Of a stretch of 64,000 nucleotides of DNA, positions 25,601 through 37,363 are shown one piece after another. A program made the translations under genes and the position numbers. The DNA is from Theristus sp. LFF4_11 (taxonomy: Eukaryota; Nematoda; Chromadorea; Monhysterida; Xyalidae). The notes beneath the pieces are model-generated. The model did not search any database. It was not told where the DNA came from and saw only the letters and a list, made by a program, of their open reading frames with translations. Positions within the stretch are counted from its first letter, which is position 1. Each line of letters opens with the position of its first letter. The stretch lies in NCBI GenBank assembly GCA_030248135.1, contig JASANC010004740.1, forward strand, positions 62,001-126,000, given 5' to 3'.

Positions 25601-27066
25601 ATCCAGTTCCAGTATTACCTAGCAATAAAATGATTATCAAAATGGCATGAAGGCTAAGAGCTTTCTACACATGAGTACTTTGGGCTCTGCAACTTTTCAC
25701 TAGATTTTAAGCTACAGAAGAGACATGTGCTGTAACACGTACAACGGAACTGTTACACATGTACAGTGAATCTCAGAAAACGGAATCCACCGTTATGAAA
25801 ACTGAAAAATATTTTTCACTGGTTTTAGTTTTCTGTTTCTTTATTTTTTACAGTACACTACACACAGTGTACATTGTGCTTGGTACAACTTTGTGACCCT
25901 CCACAGAATAAATGACTACTCAATTTTGGTTTGATTTTCGACGTATTGTCCATGTCCGTTCTCATTTCAGCAAGACAGATTTTTAACCACAACCCACAGT
26001 TCCTGAAAAAACCTGTTCAAGAATAAGTCGCGCAAAAAGTAATTTTCATGAAAATAACTTGATGTACGGTTGTCTAACTAGTGACATTTTGAATCTTGAG
26101 ATGAGAAATACGAGAACTGGCTTTTTTGCCAAGAGAAATACATGTCGGAAAATTGAAAACCAACAACATGAGCATTCATGCTCATAGAACATACATGTTC
26201 TTATGCACGGTGAAACTTCAATAAGATTGGAAAAACAATAATGGACAGATTGTGTCACACATTTTTGGAATTGAATGTAATCAGAAAAAAACTAAAACCA
26301 GTGCGAGCACAGCGTGCGTCTTCTGTCAGCTTCTGACTGCACTCGCAGTGTGCCTCTTGAAACTGACGGCCACGATGTTGATAATGCTGATTATGTGGCA
26401 GAAAAGCGCGCACTCAACCCATCAGGCGACACAAGCGCCCTCATGTGACTGAACGAGTAAACAATACCGAATGTGTTGAATTGGATGTGCGATATTGGAT
26501 TTTGTATCAGCACAAAATGCTTCACTGCACATTTTTACTATTATCCCACTGCAACCAATTAAATGTCGTAAGGTGCTCCGCGAAAACAGTGTTGATTTTT
26601 ATTATCCAGGAACGTGGATTGCTTGTTGCAAAACGGCGCCGTCAGTTACATTAGTTCCAGTCTATTGCAGAAGAGATATATAAACTTTTTTATAATCCGC
26701 GCAAAACTAGTCTTAAATCAGATGACACTACTTTTATTGTTCTACTTTTTGTACAATGTACAATTTGTTGGCACTAAATTCACAACTTCAGCCCAATGAA
26801 AAAATTCAAATGTTCCTGGTTTTTGAAGAAAAAACTGAGCAGAAAAGATCGCTGCATTGAAAAATTGATAAATTGAAATAATGGACGTTTTTGTTTTAGC
26901 TCAAACAGGAAAAACAAAATGTTTAGTATTTATTGAACGACTGTGTAACTAAATTGTTGTGCAACCATATGTATTTCTGCTGCAAACTTTTTGTGAAAGA
27001 AAAATCAGTGATGTTATGAAAACAATCACAGCAGACAGTGTGAATCACTGCGGTCAGGGCAGCCGG
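16642..27066. other. AT-rich gene-poor region
   Basis: Over 10 kb I find no exon with recognisable protein similarity on either strand. The region may include 5' exons of the Ig gene, such as a signal peptide, but none can be identified with confidence. It contains the mariner fragment near 17,600-18,030. A locally GC-richer patch at 26,290-26,450 has an open plus-strand frame (hydrophobic in one frame, acidic in another) that might be a lone exon; I do not assign it. Confidence 0.5.
17600..18030 (-). mobile_element. Degenerate Tc1/mariner-type transposase 3' fragment
   Basis: Read on the minus strand around 17,870-18,000, the frame contains HRARLCIEACGSHFEKD followed by a stop. This matches the conserved C-terminus of mariner/IS630-type transposases (RLxxCIxAxGGHFE). 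Just upstream, in a different frame, is VNAFQHVDTELCQK, which fits the residues normally preceding it, so the copy carries at least one frameshift. Downstream on that strand is AT-rich DNA ending near 17,600 in a candidate terminus (AGTGGGTACAACTTTG on the plus strand). The 5' half of the transposase was not found, so this is a dead 3' fragment. Confidence 0.6.
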
Positions 27067-30000
27067 TCAAGACTCAACAGGGATCGTTATTCGATCTTCT
27101 CCGTTTCCAACCGTGACGCAATTACCACAAAGTCCGACTACACCAAGCCGACATTCTCCGCATAAATAGCTCGCCCAGTAGACGCTGGCACAAATGATGA
27201 ACAACGCTGGAAAAAGCACACGCGACGTTTTGTCAATCCTCTTGCTGTGTCGCTCGAAGCGTTGTGCGCAAATTTGGCACGGCTTGCGCAGAAGGTCCTT
27301 TGGGTCACCAATGAACAGCGATGGTTCGTTGGTGTCCGGCCGTTTTCGACTTGTTCGATTTCGCGCAAACGTGCGTCCATTGAAACCAGCGAACAGACAC
27401 GAATACCAGCGAGCACGCTCGCCCCGACGTTGCACTGCGTCAGCGTAGCTCAGGTGCGGAGGCATGCCACTGACGTAGTCGCTCTCGTCAAGATCGATGC
27501 CCGTGTTGTTGTGACTGTTGTTGTTGCTGTCATGTCTGTCGTTGCTACTGCTCTCCACGTACGACAACAAGTTCGGACAGCAAAATTGTGACAGCCGCTC
27601 CACGTGACGATTTTGTAGCGCGAAAATGAGCAGCCGATGAATACATCCGGTGAGCAAGTTCCATGGGGAAGAAGCTTCCCTGGGTTGATCAGAATTATCG
27701 TGTTGTTGTTCTCCTTCTTGTTGATGTTGTTCAATATCATTTAACGTTCGGATAATTGGAACCGTTTTAGATCGATACTCATGGTTTGCGTTGGCTTCGT
27801 TGTCGCCCGTTCTTGTCGGTGAAACGGATGAAAGTTCCACTGGGCTGTTCGCTGTGTTTAAAGCCTGTAGGTGATTTACATACGTATACTATCACTATAC
27901 ATCCGCAAAAATGCAAAATTGATATTCCGTAAAATTGATTAAAAATTCGTTCAACCAAAAAAGAACAGAATGACAAAAACCTGTCGAACAGTCCACGGCT
28001 GCATTTTGTTCATGAACGTTGCATCCGTCCGGGTCTGGAAATCACAGTCAATTCATCTCAACACGTACAAAAAAACATTGTTGAAAGCAAGCTCACCGGC
28101 ACCACTGCAGTTGATGTAGACGGTGTGAAAACAAGCTTGCTCGTATTCGCAATTGTTGCTTCAGTGTTGTTTTTACACCCGCTTGTCTTTGATGGCCTTT
28201 GTTCTTCCGATGCACGCATGTGAGAGCATCGTGTTGTTTTTCGAGTGACAAAGAAACTGACGAGAGTGTATTCCAACAGAACGCAGAACACAAATGCTGT
28301 GCACATCGATAACCAAATGTCCAATGCTTTCACGTAGGATACCTGGTTGATAAAAAAGGTAGTCAAATTCCATTGACAAATCAATGGATGAAGGCTTTTT
28401 AAGTTTCACTATGCAAACGTTGCTTTTATAAAAGTTCTTCGCGTCTTAAACCTGTGGCAGATCCTGGCGTGCACCGTTGCTCATTGTGGTCAGCGTCAGC
28501 AGCGTCGTGATCGTGAGACCAACCCGTGCCGGTGCTGACTTTGAGTCAAGCCAAAAACTCAGCCACGAAATCACAACCAGCATAGCTGCAAGCGTCAATG
28601 CATCTATTGGCATAAGAAAGACCGCACCGTGGGAGCTCTTCGTCAGTTATAAACGCTGTCCTGCCGGCTTACGTTTGTAAGAGACGTCTCTTACGTGCAT
28701 GTACACATATAAGAGCTGCAAAACACTCTTACACCAGTTAAAGACGTCGTCTCTCAGCTAAAAAACGGTCTTCTCTCTTTCGCAAAATCTCTAGTTTCGT
28801 CTCTCCCACATGTACAAGAAACATCTTTTACATACCGTATTACCTCTAATAAACCCCCATGGGGGTTTATTTCTTCAGCGACTTCTGGGGGTGGGGGTTT
28901 ATTTTTTTGGGGGGGGGGGGTTTATTTTTTTTGGGGGGGGGGTTTATTTGGAAACCATTTTTAGGGGTGGGCAAAATGGCAAAAATACCTTCCATGGCAG
29001 GAAGGAAGTCGCAGAAACTTCTACTCTACATAGAAATTTCCTTTTACAACAGCCTTTTGTAATGAAATTACCATTAACTCATCCATTTGCGGCCTTTGGT
29101 AGCACAATTTCATCATTTTCACTGCAACCAGCCACTGAATTCGCTGGGTATGTGTTTCAAACAGGTTTCCAATAATCCCCCATGGGGGATTATTTTGGGG
29201 GGGATTATTTGGAAACTTGTCGAGGGGGTGGGGGTTTATTTTGGGGGGGTTTAATTTTGGGGAGGGGATTAATAGAGGTAATACGGTACGTACAGTATGG
29301 CCGAATAAATAAGGCAGTTAATCAAGGCGGGATCAGTCGCAGACTAGGAGTTGTCTTTTTTAGAAATGCCGAGAAATCTCCCAGTCGTGTGTGCATGGGA
29401 GAAAGAATGAACTGAATAGCACGAAGAATCAATTATTTCAAAAAAACGGGCCATATTTGACACACAATTGGGTTTCTGAACGTCTTTTTTCTTTCGTTCA
29501 AATTTCGCGCGCTCCTTGCACCCTGAAAAAAGCTGCCATGTTCAATCGGCTATTCCGTATGTAACTTAAAAACGTATTTTTAGTGGTAAGAACCGCCTCT
29601 TGGCTCTTTCAAAAGTTTCGCGTTGATTAAAACGCATCTTTAGTAGTTAAGAGACGCCGTTACGCATCTTACGTTAAAAAACACATCTTAGGTACCTCCA
29701 AAAACGTCCGATTATAGTATCATACATGCATGGAATAATCATCCCAAACAAAAGAAAATCAGAAAACTACAACTTTAAACACCTGTGGGGACGTAGGTTT
29801 GTATGATGTGAAATACAAGCAGACGTTGCATAACAATAGTTGCTGTAAGACAACTCCAGTTCCCTGAAAGAAAAATTTCTGATTGCACGCAACATGTCTC
29901 ACTCTCACATGTCAATTTTATAATTTTGTTGCTCCAAATTTTGAAACATTTACCGTAACCACGGAACATTTTGTATTGTGAATTACAGTAGTCCCATTTA

Positions 30001-31569
30001 CGATCGACAATTTGCATATCGTTCAGTTTGAAGTCAGGATTGTATCCGATTGGGTAGCCTACTTCAGGATCTTCGTGCCAATCCAAATTCACAACACTTC
30101 GGACGTAAGCAACTAAAAAACCGCACCTAAGTATTTTACAAATTTTATCGGTCATGCACAAACAAAAAAATAGTGGTGCCGAAGAATTTCTTCCGAACAG
30201 CTTTGCATTTTGATGCTGCACCGTTGGGTGTCCATAGGAAATCCACGAAGGTCCATAGCGCACGCTAGAGTCACGTATACCCTGAAGACACTGTTCGCGT
30301 TACGTGCACAATATGCATGTTCATGTCACAAAAAACGGTCACCTTTGAGTTTTGAAAATTGTTCCGTCCGGATAAACGAGCACCATCTGATTCGGCGTGG
30401 TAACTTCTTGGAGGTAGCCAAACTTTGAGTTGACGAAATAGAGATCCGGCTGCCAGATCAACTCCATCAGCATTGGGTTTGTGACAACGATTGGATGGGT
30501 ACAGTTGTGGTGCAGCCGCTTGTCCATCCAATACATCGCCAAGTACATGTCCACTTCGAAATCCTTGAAGTTTCGACAGGAAAGGTGTCATTATTATTAT
30601 TATTAAATCAAACCATGGTGAAAAAACCCAACAGATCTTCTGCTAACCATGCTCTGTGCTTTAAACGACGACATGCTTTCCATGTACATGAATATCGAGA
30701 TGTTGGTCTGCTCGCCTGAAAGTCGTCGAAAGTACCATGACCGTACTTACACAAAACTGAAAAAAATGGCAAGCAAACTGACGTGACGCTTGACCAGGTG
30801 TGTTGAATGCGCTGTAGGCTGAATAATTATAAATCACAGGGAACAGTCGTTCGGCCGCTTCCATCCTGCGCAACAAGTGAATAGTGCTAAATGATTTTGA
30901 AAGTGCATGAACGTGTTTCAAAGAAAGCGCGAACCTACCACGAAAGGTTTAGCGATGGATTGCCGCTTCGCGTCGGCTCGCACAACTGCCAAACGCCATT
31001 GGCAGCATTGTCGGCACGTTGCTCCTGCACGCGCACAGAGTGCTCAATTTGATCGTGTCGCATTTGAGCGTGTTTCGTGCCAAGACTGTAAAGCGATGTC
31101 GGATTCACCTCGACCTGGTTGGCGAAACTTTGCACACTTGGCACAAGTGGACCGTCTCCGGTTGATGTGCGGTCTGCAGTTGTTTAGTAACATGCATGTT
31201 GTAGGAAAAAGGATAAAACTTTGCATTATTTTGTTCATGTGATATTTTCAACTGATATTTTCAAACAACAAGCCCCTTTCAGTAAAGTCAAAAAATTTAG
31301 CCTAAAAGTTATTCAAAACATTTAGAGAGAGAGAAGTCAGAACCTGTGCGTCGATGATTTTCTCTTCGGTTTTCAATATTCTGGCGCAGTTGTTCGGTTT
31401 TAGCCATGTTCACCCAGTCTAACGGTGAATTGTTTGGTGTTTTCGACTGATGACTGCTTTCTCTTGATCGATCGTTGGTCGCTGCAGCACTGGTGTTGCT
31501 TGTGATGTGCATGAATACGGCAGCAAATAATAAGAAATGCTTGAAAATCTTGTCGCATTCGACTGTCAT
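27067..31569 (-). CDS. Cys-loop ligand-gated anion channel subunit (GluCl/GlyR-like)
   Basis: A pentameric neurotransmitter-gated chloride-channel subunit. Twelve exons join in phase into about 791 residues: 31344-31569, 30939-31173, 30795-30865, 30648-30715, 30343-30563, 30199-30281, 29954-30112, 29783-29863, 28452-28585, 28097-28342, 27981-28034, 27067-27864. Seen in order: a signal peptide (FKHFLLFAAVFMHITS), a long N-terminal extension, ligand-binding strands (ISIFMYMESMSS, VDMYLAMYWMDKRL, LIWQPDLYFVNSK), the Cys-loop CAMDLRGFPMDTQRC, a second Cys pair (DYC...NWSC) as in GlyR and GluCl, M1 (MLVVISWLSFWLDS), M2 PARVGLTITTLLTLTT, M3 (VSYVKALDIWLSMCTAFVF), an M3-M4 loop of about 270 residues, and M4 (RIDKTSRVLFPALFIICASVYW). 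The PAR motif before M2 indicates anion selectivity. The ligand cannot be told from sequence; glutamate, glycine, histamine or an orphan ligand are possible. Confidence 0.93.
28676..28693. repeat. Perfect 18-bp palindrome
   Basis: GTAAGAGACGTCTCTTAC is its own reverse complement. It lies in the channel-gene intron between the exons for loop C and M1-M2, just before a stretch of GTCTCTC-type words. It may be one terminus of a degenerate inverted-repeat element; related GTTAAGAGACG words recur near 29,645. Confidence 0.5.
28833..29288. repeat. G-run-rich element with terminal inverted repeats
   Basis: Terminal words TACCGTATTACCTCTAATAA (28,833) and TTAATAGAGGTAATACGGTA (ending 29,288) are inverted repeats. 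Inside, ATG- and TTTATT-linked G runs alternate with two CCCCCATGGGGG palindromes. The element sits in an intron of the channel gene. The G-run style resembles the foldback at 104-1356, but the words differ, so a common origin is only a guess. Confidence 0.7.
29290..29362. repeat. Dispersed repeat, copy 1 of a pair
   Basis: GTACAGTATGGCCGAATAAATAA followed by CAAGGCGG, ATCAG and CGCAGACTAGGAGTT also occurs at 63,928-64,000, the right edge of the window, in the same orientation. It adjoins the right terminus of the 28,833-29,288 element. No coding potential is seen. Confidence 0.7.
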
Positions 31570-32119
31570 AGCTCAAGATATGTAGCGACGACTTCATGAA
31601 ACGTTTGATCGGCACTGTCACTCTTAAAATTCGACGGTCAAAGCCTTGTTGTAGCGTTTGCTCACATGTGCCATCACATCTTATGTATATGTAAGTTCTG
31701 CTTGCAGCAGTAAAATTCAATCTTTCGGTCAAAGGCCAGACGGTGATAATCTTTGATGTTTCTGCATGATGTGTTTTTGTTTTTAAATTTATCTTACGTA
31801 ACGTGAAAAACTTAGCACCAATGGATTAAGAAGCCCCACGATACAGGCGAATGCTTGTGCAGTATTACATTGCAGTTGAGAAATGAAATGAACCATCATC
31901 AACAGACCAAGGAAATACGAAAAACGAACATTTTTTTATTAAAACTCATTTTGGTTAGCCGCACACTAATGGTATCACACAGAAACGGAAATATAATTAG
32001 CAGCGCCACAGGGTGATTTTCAAAAAACAAACAGTAGCTTCTGTTGGCATATTTGTCGTTCGTTTTGAGAATAAATGTTTTTTAGTTTGAAAAAAGTTCT
32101 TGCAAAAAACTTAAAGCGG

Positions 32120-32207
32120 CATTCATGAAATAATATTTAGTGACGCGTAGCTGTGTTAGAAGCTACGCGATCAAGCTACGCGGTCACTAAATACTGCTTC
32201 ATGAATG
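32120..32207. repeat. Near-perfect 88-bp palindrome
   Basis: CATTCATGAAATAATATTTAG pairs with CTAAATACTGCTTCATGAATG, and TGACGCGTAGCT with AGCTACGCGGTCA, leaving a loop of about 15 bp. This is typical of a very short MITE or solo hairpin. No ORF is present. Confidence 0.7.
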
Positions 32208-34053
32208 GACCTTAACTTGTTGAAATGGTTGTTTTTAAAAGCAATACGAAATATATTGTGTGATGCACATGGTGTGCAACCCTGTATACTTCCCTTGTGG
32301 AAGAAAGCAGATAGTTCGTGATTTAAGACACAGTCTTAAAATATGTCTGTTAGAAAATGCTGTTAGAATATGTCAGAGACTCGACTGCTCCATATGTTGC
32401 CCTATAATATTTACAGTATGTGTGGCCAGCTGCATTGTGCCCACTGAAGTCTATAAAAGTGCAAGAAAAACATGGAAATAATTAAGATGTGTGCTCATCT
32501 GATGCTTTTCTCGCACTCAAAATTGCGATGAAATGTGCCTATTTTGCAAGTTCAAAATACAGCATTGAAATCTCGAAACAACAGGATGTAGACAACAAAA
32601 CGCAACAGGACGGACATGTGAACGACATGCTTTTATGATGAACGCTTTTTATCATTTATTATCTCTGGTTGAATATGTTTCTTATTGAATGGTGTTAAAA
32701 ACAGTGTTTTTCTTGACTTCGTCGACAAAGAAAAAGACGAATGACAATTTAGCAAGTTAAATTTCGAAATTCCCAAGCAAAGAACAATAGTGCCATAAAG
32801 CGATACTTCGTGTTGTGTACCTTCAGGGAGTGCTTTTGAAGAAAATTACAATGAGCTCACGGTTCCGAAATTGGAGTTTCGCTGTAAAGTTTTTCTTTGC
32901 AGAATGTGGGCGAGGTTTCTTTTGACACAAGAAAAGCAAATTTGCCGTAAAACTCCTTAGAGAACAAAAATCTACTGAACTGGACTAAACGCTGCTTCCC
33001 GCAATGTGTTACGATACAGTGTACTTCGGTGTGTTTCCGTTTTGCAGCGGTGCGGTGCTGCAAAACGCAAATAAAGATTGAAATAACTGCAAAGTTCTTC
33101 GTTTTTCGTTTTTCGACACGCTCAGACTGGTCGAAGTTTTTTTTGGAACTGAAAAACTTCAAATTGACCTGAGACTTGACAAAGGCCTGTCCCATATGGA
33201 AACTAAACACATGGTATCTAGATACATGAAGAATGGTTCTCAATTATCTTTGCTAATTCAAAAAAACGAATAACACGATTTGCATATCTTGTTTCAGAAT
33301 GGCAGAGAATGCATTTACTGATGGACCTGTCGGACCCCGTTCCAATATGTTCGGCTGGAGTTTTAGTTCCCATAGTTCTCGAATGAATGAACGAGCTACT
33401 GAATGAACGTCAGACTGTTTAAGAAAACGAAAATGTTTAACTCAAATATTATAAAAGGAGGTTTTGACAAAAGGCTCTGACAATATGTCACGCCTGAAGT
33501 AGCCCTGCGGATTGAAGCAAAAAACTACAAATTTGTTCTGATGAACATTATCAACGCTGCAAGATGGGTCGCTGTGCGTGCATGTTTTAAACCAAAATGA
33601 CCGCTGGAGGCGCTATGAAGCTGTTCCATTGCGGGCACGTACATTTCAGATTGTATCAGGTTATTGTTGCTTGCAGCTGTGATATCAAAGATGTCACTAA
33701 TACAGTAATTGTGCAATGATGACGTCCAACTGTGTCATAAATTTACACTGGAATATTAGCTTAAAAATAACGGTTTTTACGGCGGTTAGTTTCAACACAA
33801 GATGTTCCACAAATTTACTTTTTGACGTTTTTTTGATTACCCTGTATATATGTTTTTATGGTGAAGACGGTATTTTTACGTTTGCGATAAAACGACGGTT
33901 CATGTGCGCACATAAACATAAGCAAACATGAGAGAAATGTGAACAACCCGTGTGCGTGTTGTGCGGCAACCTCTCTCTCATCCATTGGTTCATTCAAGGT
34001 TTTCAAGATGCCATTGTGGCATTCATTTTTTCTTGAGCAAAGGCCCGTTTATA

Positions 34054-34091
34054 ACCTGACGTATGCAGACGTACGTCGACGTACGTCAGGT
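34054..34091. repeat. Short inverted repeat
   Basis: ACCTGACGTATGCAGACGTAC is followed almost directly by its approximate reverse complement ending GACGTACGTCAGGT. The function is unknown; it is probably a remnant of a palindromic element. Confidence 0.55.
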
Positions 34092-35737
34092 ATGAACGGA
34101 AGCGGAAGTTTACAATGACACGAGGCCTTAGGTATAGACGGTTTGACACAGGTATAGACGAGCTTTAACAGCTTACCGATGAGATACCGTTTAAAAAGTA
34201 TTAAAACAGCTATGAGATAATATGAGAAAATTTCAAGGTTTTTTGGACTTTGCCAAAAAGCGAGGAATGAAACACAGCAGTTGGCAATTAGTTTGTACCA
34301 CAAGTGTGCGTAGAAGTGTGCCGGTTTTTAGCTGCCCTTCATTTCCAAGCCTGCTATTATGAAGCTCATTTTTCACGATGGCTCGTGTGCGTACGATAAG
34401 ATCGTACAATTTTATTAATAGTACAAGACAAGACACATAAAGCATCTCGTGACAAGCAAAATGAAAGTGCCAGTGACAAATTTTATGCATTGGGCTTGAA
34501 ATTACTGTTAGTTATGAAGTTTGGTTTCCGTAAGTGTCCAGTCACGAAGATTGTGCTTTCAGTGTGGGCCACTTGAGCGTAACGTGTGTTCTGTGCATAT
34601 TTTTACAGTGAGGGCCTGCTGGCTCAGAGCACAGCCAGCAAAGAACATAAAACAGAATTTATTGGAGTCGTCAAAAACTTCATCACATGAGGAACCAAAT
34701 ACAAATGACAGAACAGACCTAACGTATAATATAGAAACGTGCACCTTTGCAATAAAAATCTTTGCCCAAGTTGACAAACTTCCTTCATTTCTTGTTGTGA
34801 GCTCCGACACTGAGCCGGTACAGGTTTAAAGTCAGCTTCCATGTGAAACACGATTAAATTATTTTTCATCGGAATTGCATACATACCACAATATTGCTTA
34901 TGATGATGCATGTCAAGTGACATTTTATGCAGCACACACAGACAAACCATGGAGATGGGGCCCATGTTGTGCGTGCTGCGGTCGAACGCACGGATACAAA
35001 ATTAGAAAAGACAGGAGAAAATAGAAAATAAACTCATTCATCCGAGTATTTGAACCCAGGGAAAATATTTGTGGCATTGCAAACACACACAGATGTGAGT
35101 AACGTGGAGAAAACGCAAGTCAGAGCTTTCGAAACGTGATTTTCTGGTTCACCGGTGGGGGAACCATGGATCCCCAGGGAAGAATGATTCGGGATTCGGT
35201 TTTTTTATGTTTGAAGAGTATTATGTCGCAGCACCCCATTTGAGCATTATTGTGCAATTTTTCATTCAGTCTGTTTTTAGTGGGTCGCAAGTGTTCTGTG
35301 CTGAGAGCGCTGTTTCAGCGATGCCGTTTCAGCTCCGTTTTTATTTTGCTTGCATCAGATCAAAAAAATCCAACACGAACTCGTCTTCCAGCAATTCCAG
35401 TGTTTCGAAAAATGAGTCCGACTATTTTTACCGCATGAATTTCATAACCATATTTTATATCTTTATTCTAAAGGAAAAACCAAACAGTTTGTTTGAAAAT
35501 GAAAATAAAAAATAAAGAAAGGAAAGCTAAAAATTTTTCTAAGTCTTTGAAAAAAATCCTTCAACTGCAACTGAAAAAGATGCACCCTGAAACAAAGCAA
35601 ACAGTGTTAAAAACGAAACAAAACACTCGCTTAAACGTTTATTTTTAAAAACCGAGAAAACAGATTCTTCATTAAAAATTCGAAACGGAACTAACACAAA
35701 ACCGTTCGAAACTCTCGTTTTGTTATTGGCGGAAAAG

Positions 35738-35850
35738 TGCTGTTGCTGTTTTTGTTGTTGCTGTTGTTGATGCTGTTGTTGTTGCTGTTGTTGTTGCTGT
35801 TGTTGTTGCTATTGTTGCTGTTGTTGCTGTTGTTGCTGTTGTAGATGTAC
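35738..35850. repeat. TTG/CTG trinucleotide microsatellite
   Basis: A run of TTG and CTG triplets over about 110 bp. Reading frames through it (poly-Asn/Ser or poly-Thr/Ala) are artefacts of the repeat; no flanking exon is recognised. Confidence 0.8.
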
Positions 35851-36418
35851 CGTAAATGTAAATGTGCTTTAAACATGTATATGTAATATTAGAGATTCGG
35901 CGGTCTAAAATGCGCACAACTCTCAAACAGATGTTCCATTACCTCATGTGCCATGCCATGACTATCGAACCTCAAAAACGCAGTTCATTCGTAGACTATC
36001 GCAGTCCAGTGAAACAGGAACGCACGCAGATTGGTCAACGATTGTCGCTTAGAGGGTTGCACCAGTTTACAATCCCCAGGATTGCACGTGAGCGGTTTTT
36101 TTGTGAGCGCCTCCAGGACGAAGGCCCACTTGGATGCTGATGCGCTACAAACCACGAAACCAGTGCATTTCATTTCTCTCACGGTGCTATGCTCATGGTC
36201 AAACAAAACCCAAAACCGTTCTTGGGTAACCGAATGTCCGCTTCACCTTCATTCGGCCCTCTGTCTGTTTTGGTAATCATTTTCAGTTCGTTTGGTGGTG
36301 GCCGCCACGTCAAGGTTCGTCATTTTTACTTTGTTTTTCATTTTGAACACAAGTCGCTGTTAATCGAATTGAAAAATCATTTACGTTTTCAAGCAATATA
36401 TATTGGCACATACAGTCT

Positions 36419-36578
36419 ATCTCGCTAATATATGCAACTAGCTGATTGGTTGGTCGTAACATTTCTCAGCGCTGGTTGGTTAGTCATGAGCAATTCTCAG
36501 CGCTGATTGGTTCGTATTGCGCACTTCTCAGCGCTGATTGGTTGGTCATTACGCCATGTTTCATATATTTTCCAGATG
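36419..36578. repeat. Short inverted-repeat element with internal tandem units
   Basis: Three to four copies of a unit containing CTCAGCGCTGATTGGTT lie between ends resembling those of the 15,359-16,119 element (AGTCTATCT..., CTGATTGGTTGGTC, ...TTTCCAGAT). I read it as a deletion derivative or relative of that family. Confidence 0.55.
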
Positions 36579-37063
36579 GACTGTGGAACACCCACGCAAA
36601 ACTGAAGAAGTCTAAAAACGTTTCATTCCACTCTGTCTGTCTGTACCATGACCATGAGCCACGACAACGCAGTGAAACTGAAACATTCAGTTGTTTTGAA
36701 ATTTTTGCGGGTGCACGACATGAAGAAAACGCTTCTGACGCTTATTCGTAGGCCACCACCAAGCCAATTCCACCGAACCGACACAATAGAAAAGGCGGAC
36801 AACTAAATGCCTATAGTGTCTTCGACAATCGTCAAATTTTGTGGCGTTCGCTTCACACTAAAATGTTATCAAGGTGTCCCTCAGTCTCAGTATAGCGTTT
36901 TTTAATTGATACAAGAAAATACAAGAGAAGAGGAGAGGAAACGTTGTAGTGGTGGGTAAACGTGTGCTCACGGCGAAAGAACAGTGAATAAGAAAAACCA
37001 AAATCCTTTTTTTGATTGATAAACAATTCAAAGAAAATTCCTTTAATATGCTCTGAAAAGGAT

Positions 37064-37262
37064 TTGTATACATTCTTAAAAGTGATTTTTAGATTTTTGA
37101 TCAGAGGTTGCTTTCAATGAGTCGTTGTAGTTGTAGGTTCCTAAACCCAATCCTAAGCCAAGCCTTTTTGATAAGGTGAAAATGATCAATTAAGTTTTTG
37201 CAGTTCAGTTTTTCTTTCGGAGCACCGGAACTGCAGATACAGCTGTTTTAATAATGATGCAT
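37064..37262. repeat. Dispersed repeat, copy 2
   Basis: The same sequence as 612-845 but without flanking G/C-run arms. It lies directly before the first JADE exon. Because this copy lacks the arms, the arms at 104-1356 are probably a separate insertion or a rearrangement around an older repeat. Confidence 0.75.
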
Positions 37263-37363
37263 CACAAAAGTGTCATTTTTGCACAATTTTAAGAAAGTTC
37301 AGCGACAATGCTTTGACATTAACCAAGTATTATTTTTTGTAGGCTTCGTCGTTGAGGTTCATT

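Larger units (their letters stand above)
31570..37363. other. Non-coding region between channel gene and JADE
   Basis: AT-rich, with no exon that I can tie to a protein family. It contains a small palindrome (32,120-32,207), a short inverted repeat (34,054-34,091), a Gln/Asn-type trinucleotide microsatellite (35,738-35,850), a short inverted-repeat element (36,419-36,578) and copy 2 of the window-start dispersed repeat (37,064-37,262). Promoter elements cannot be identified reliably. Confidence 0.5.
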
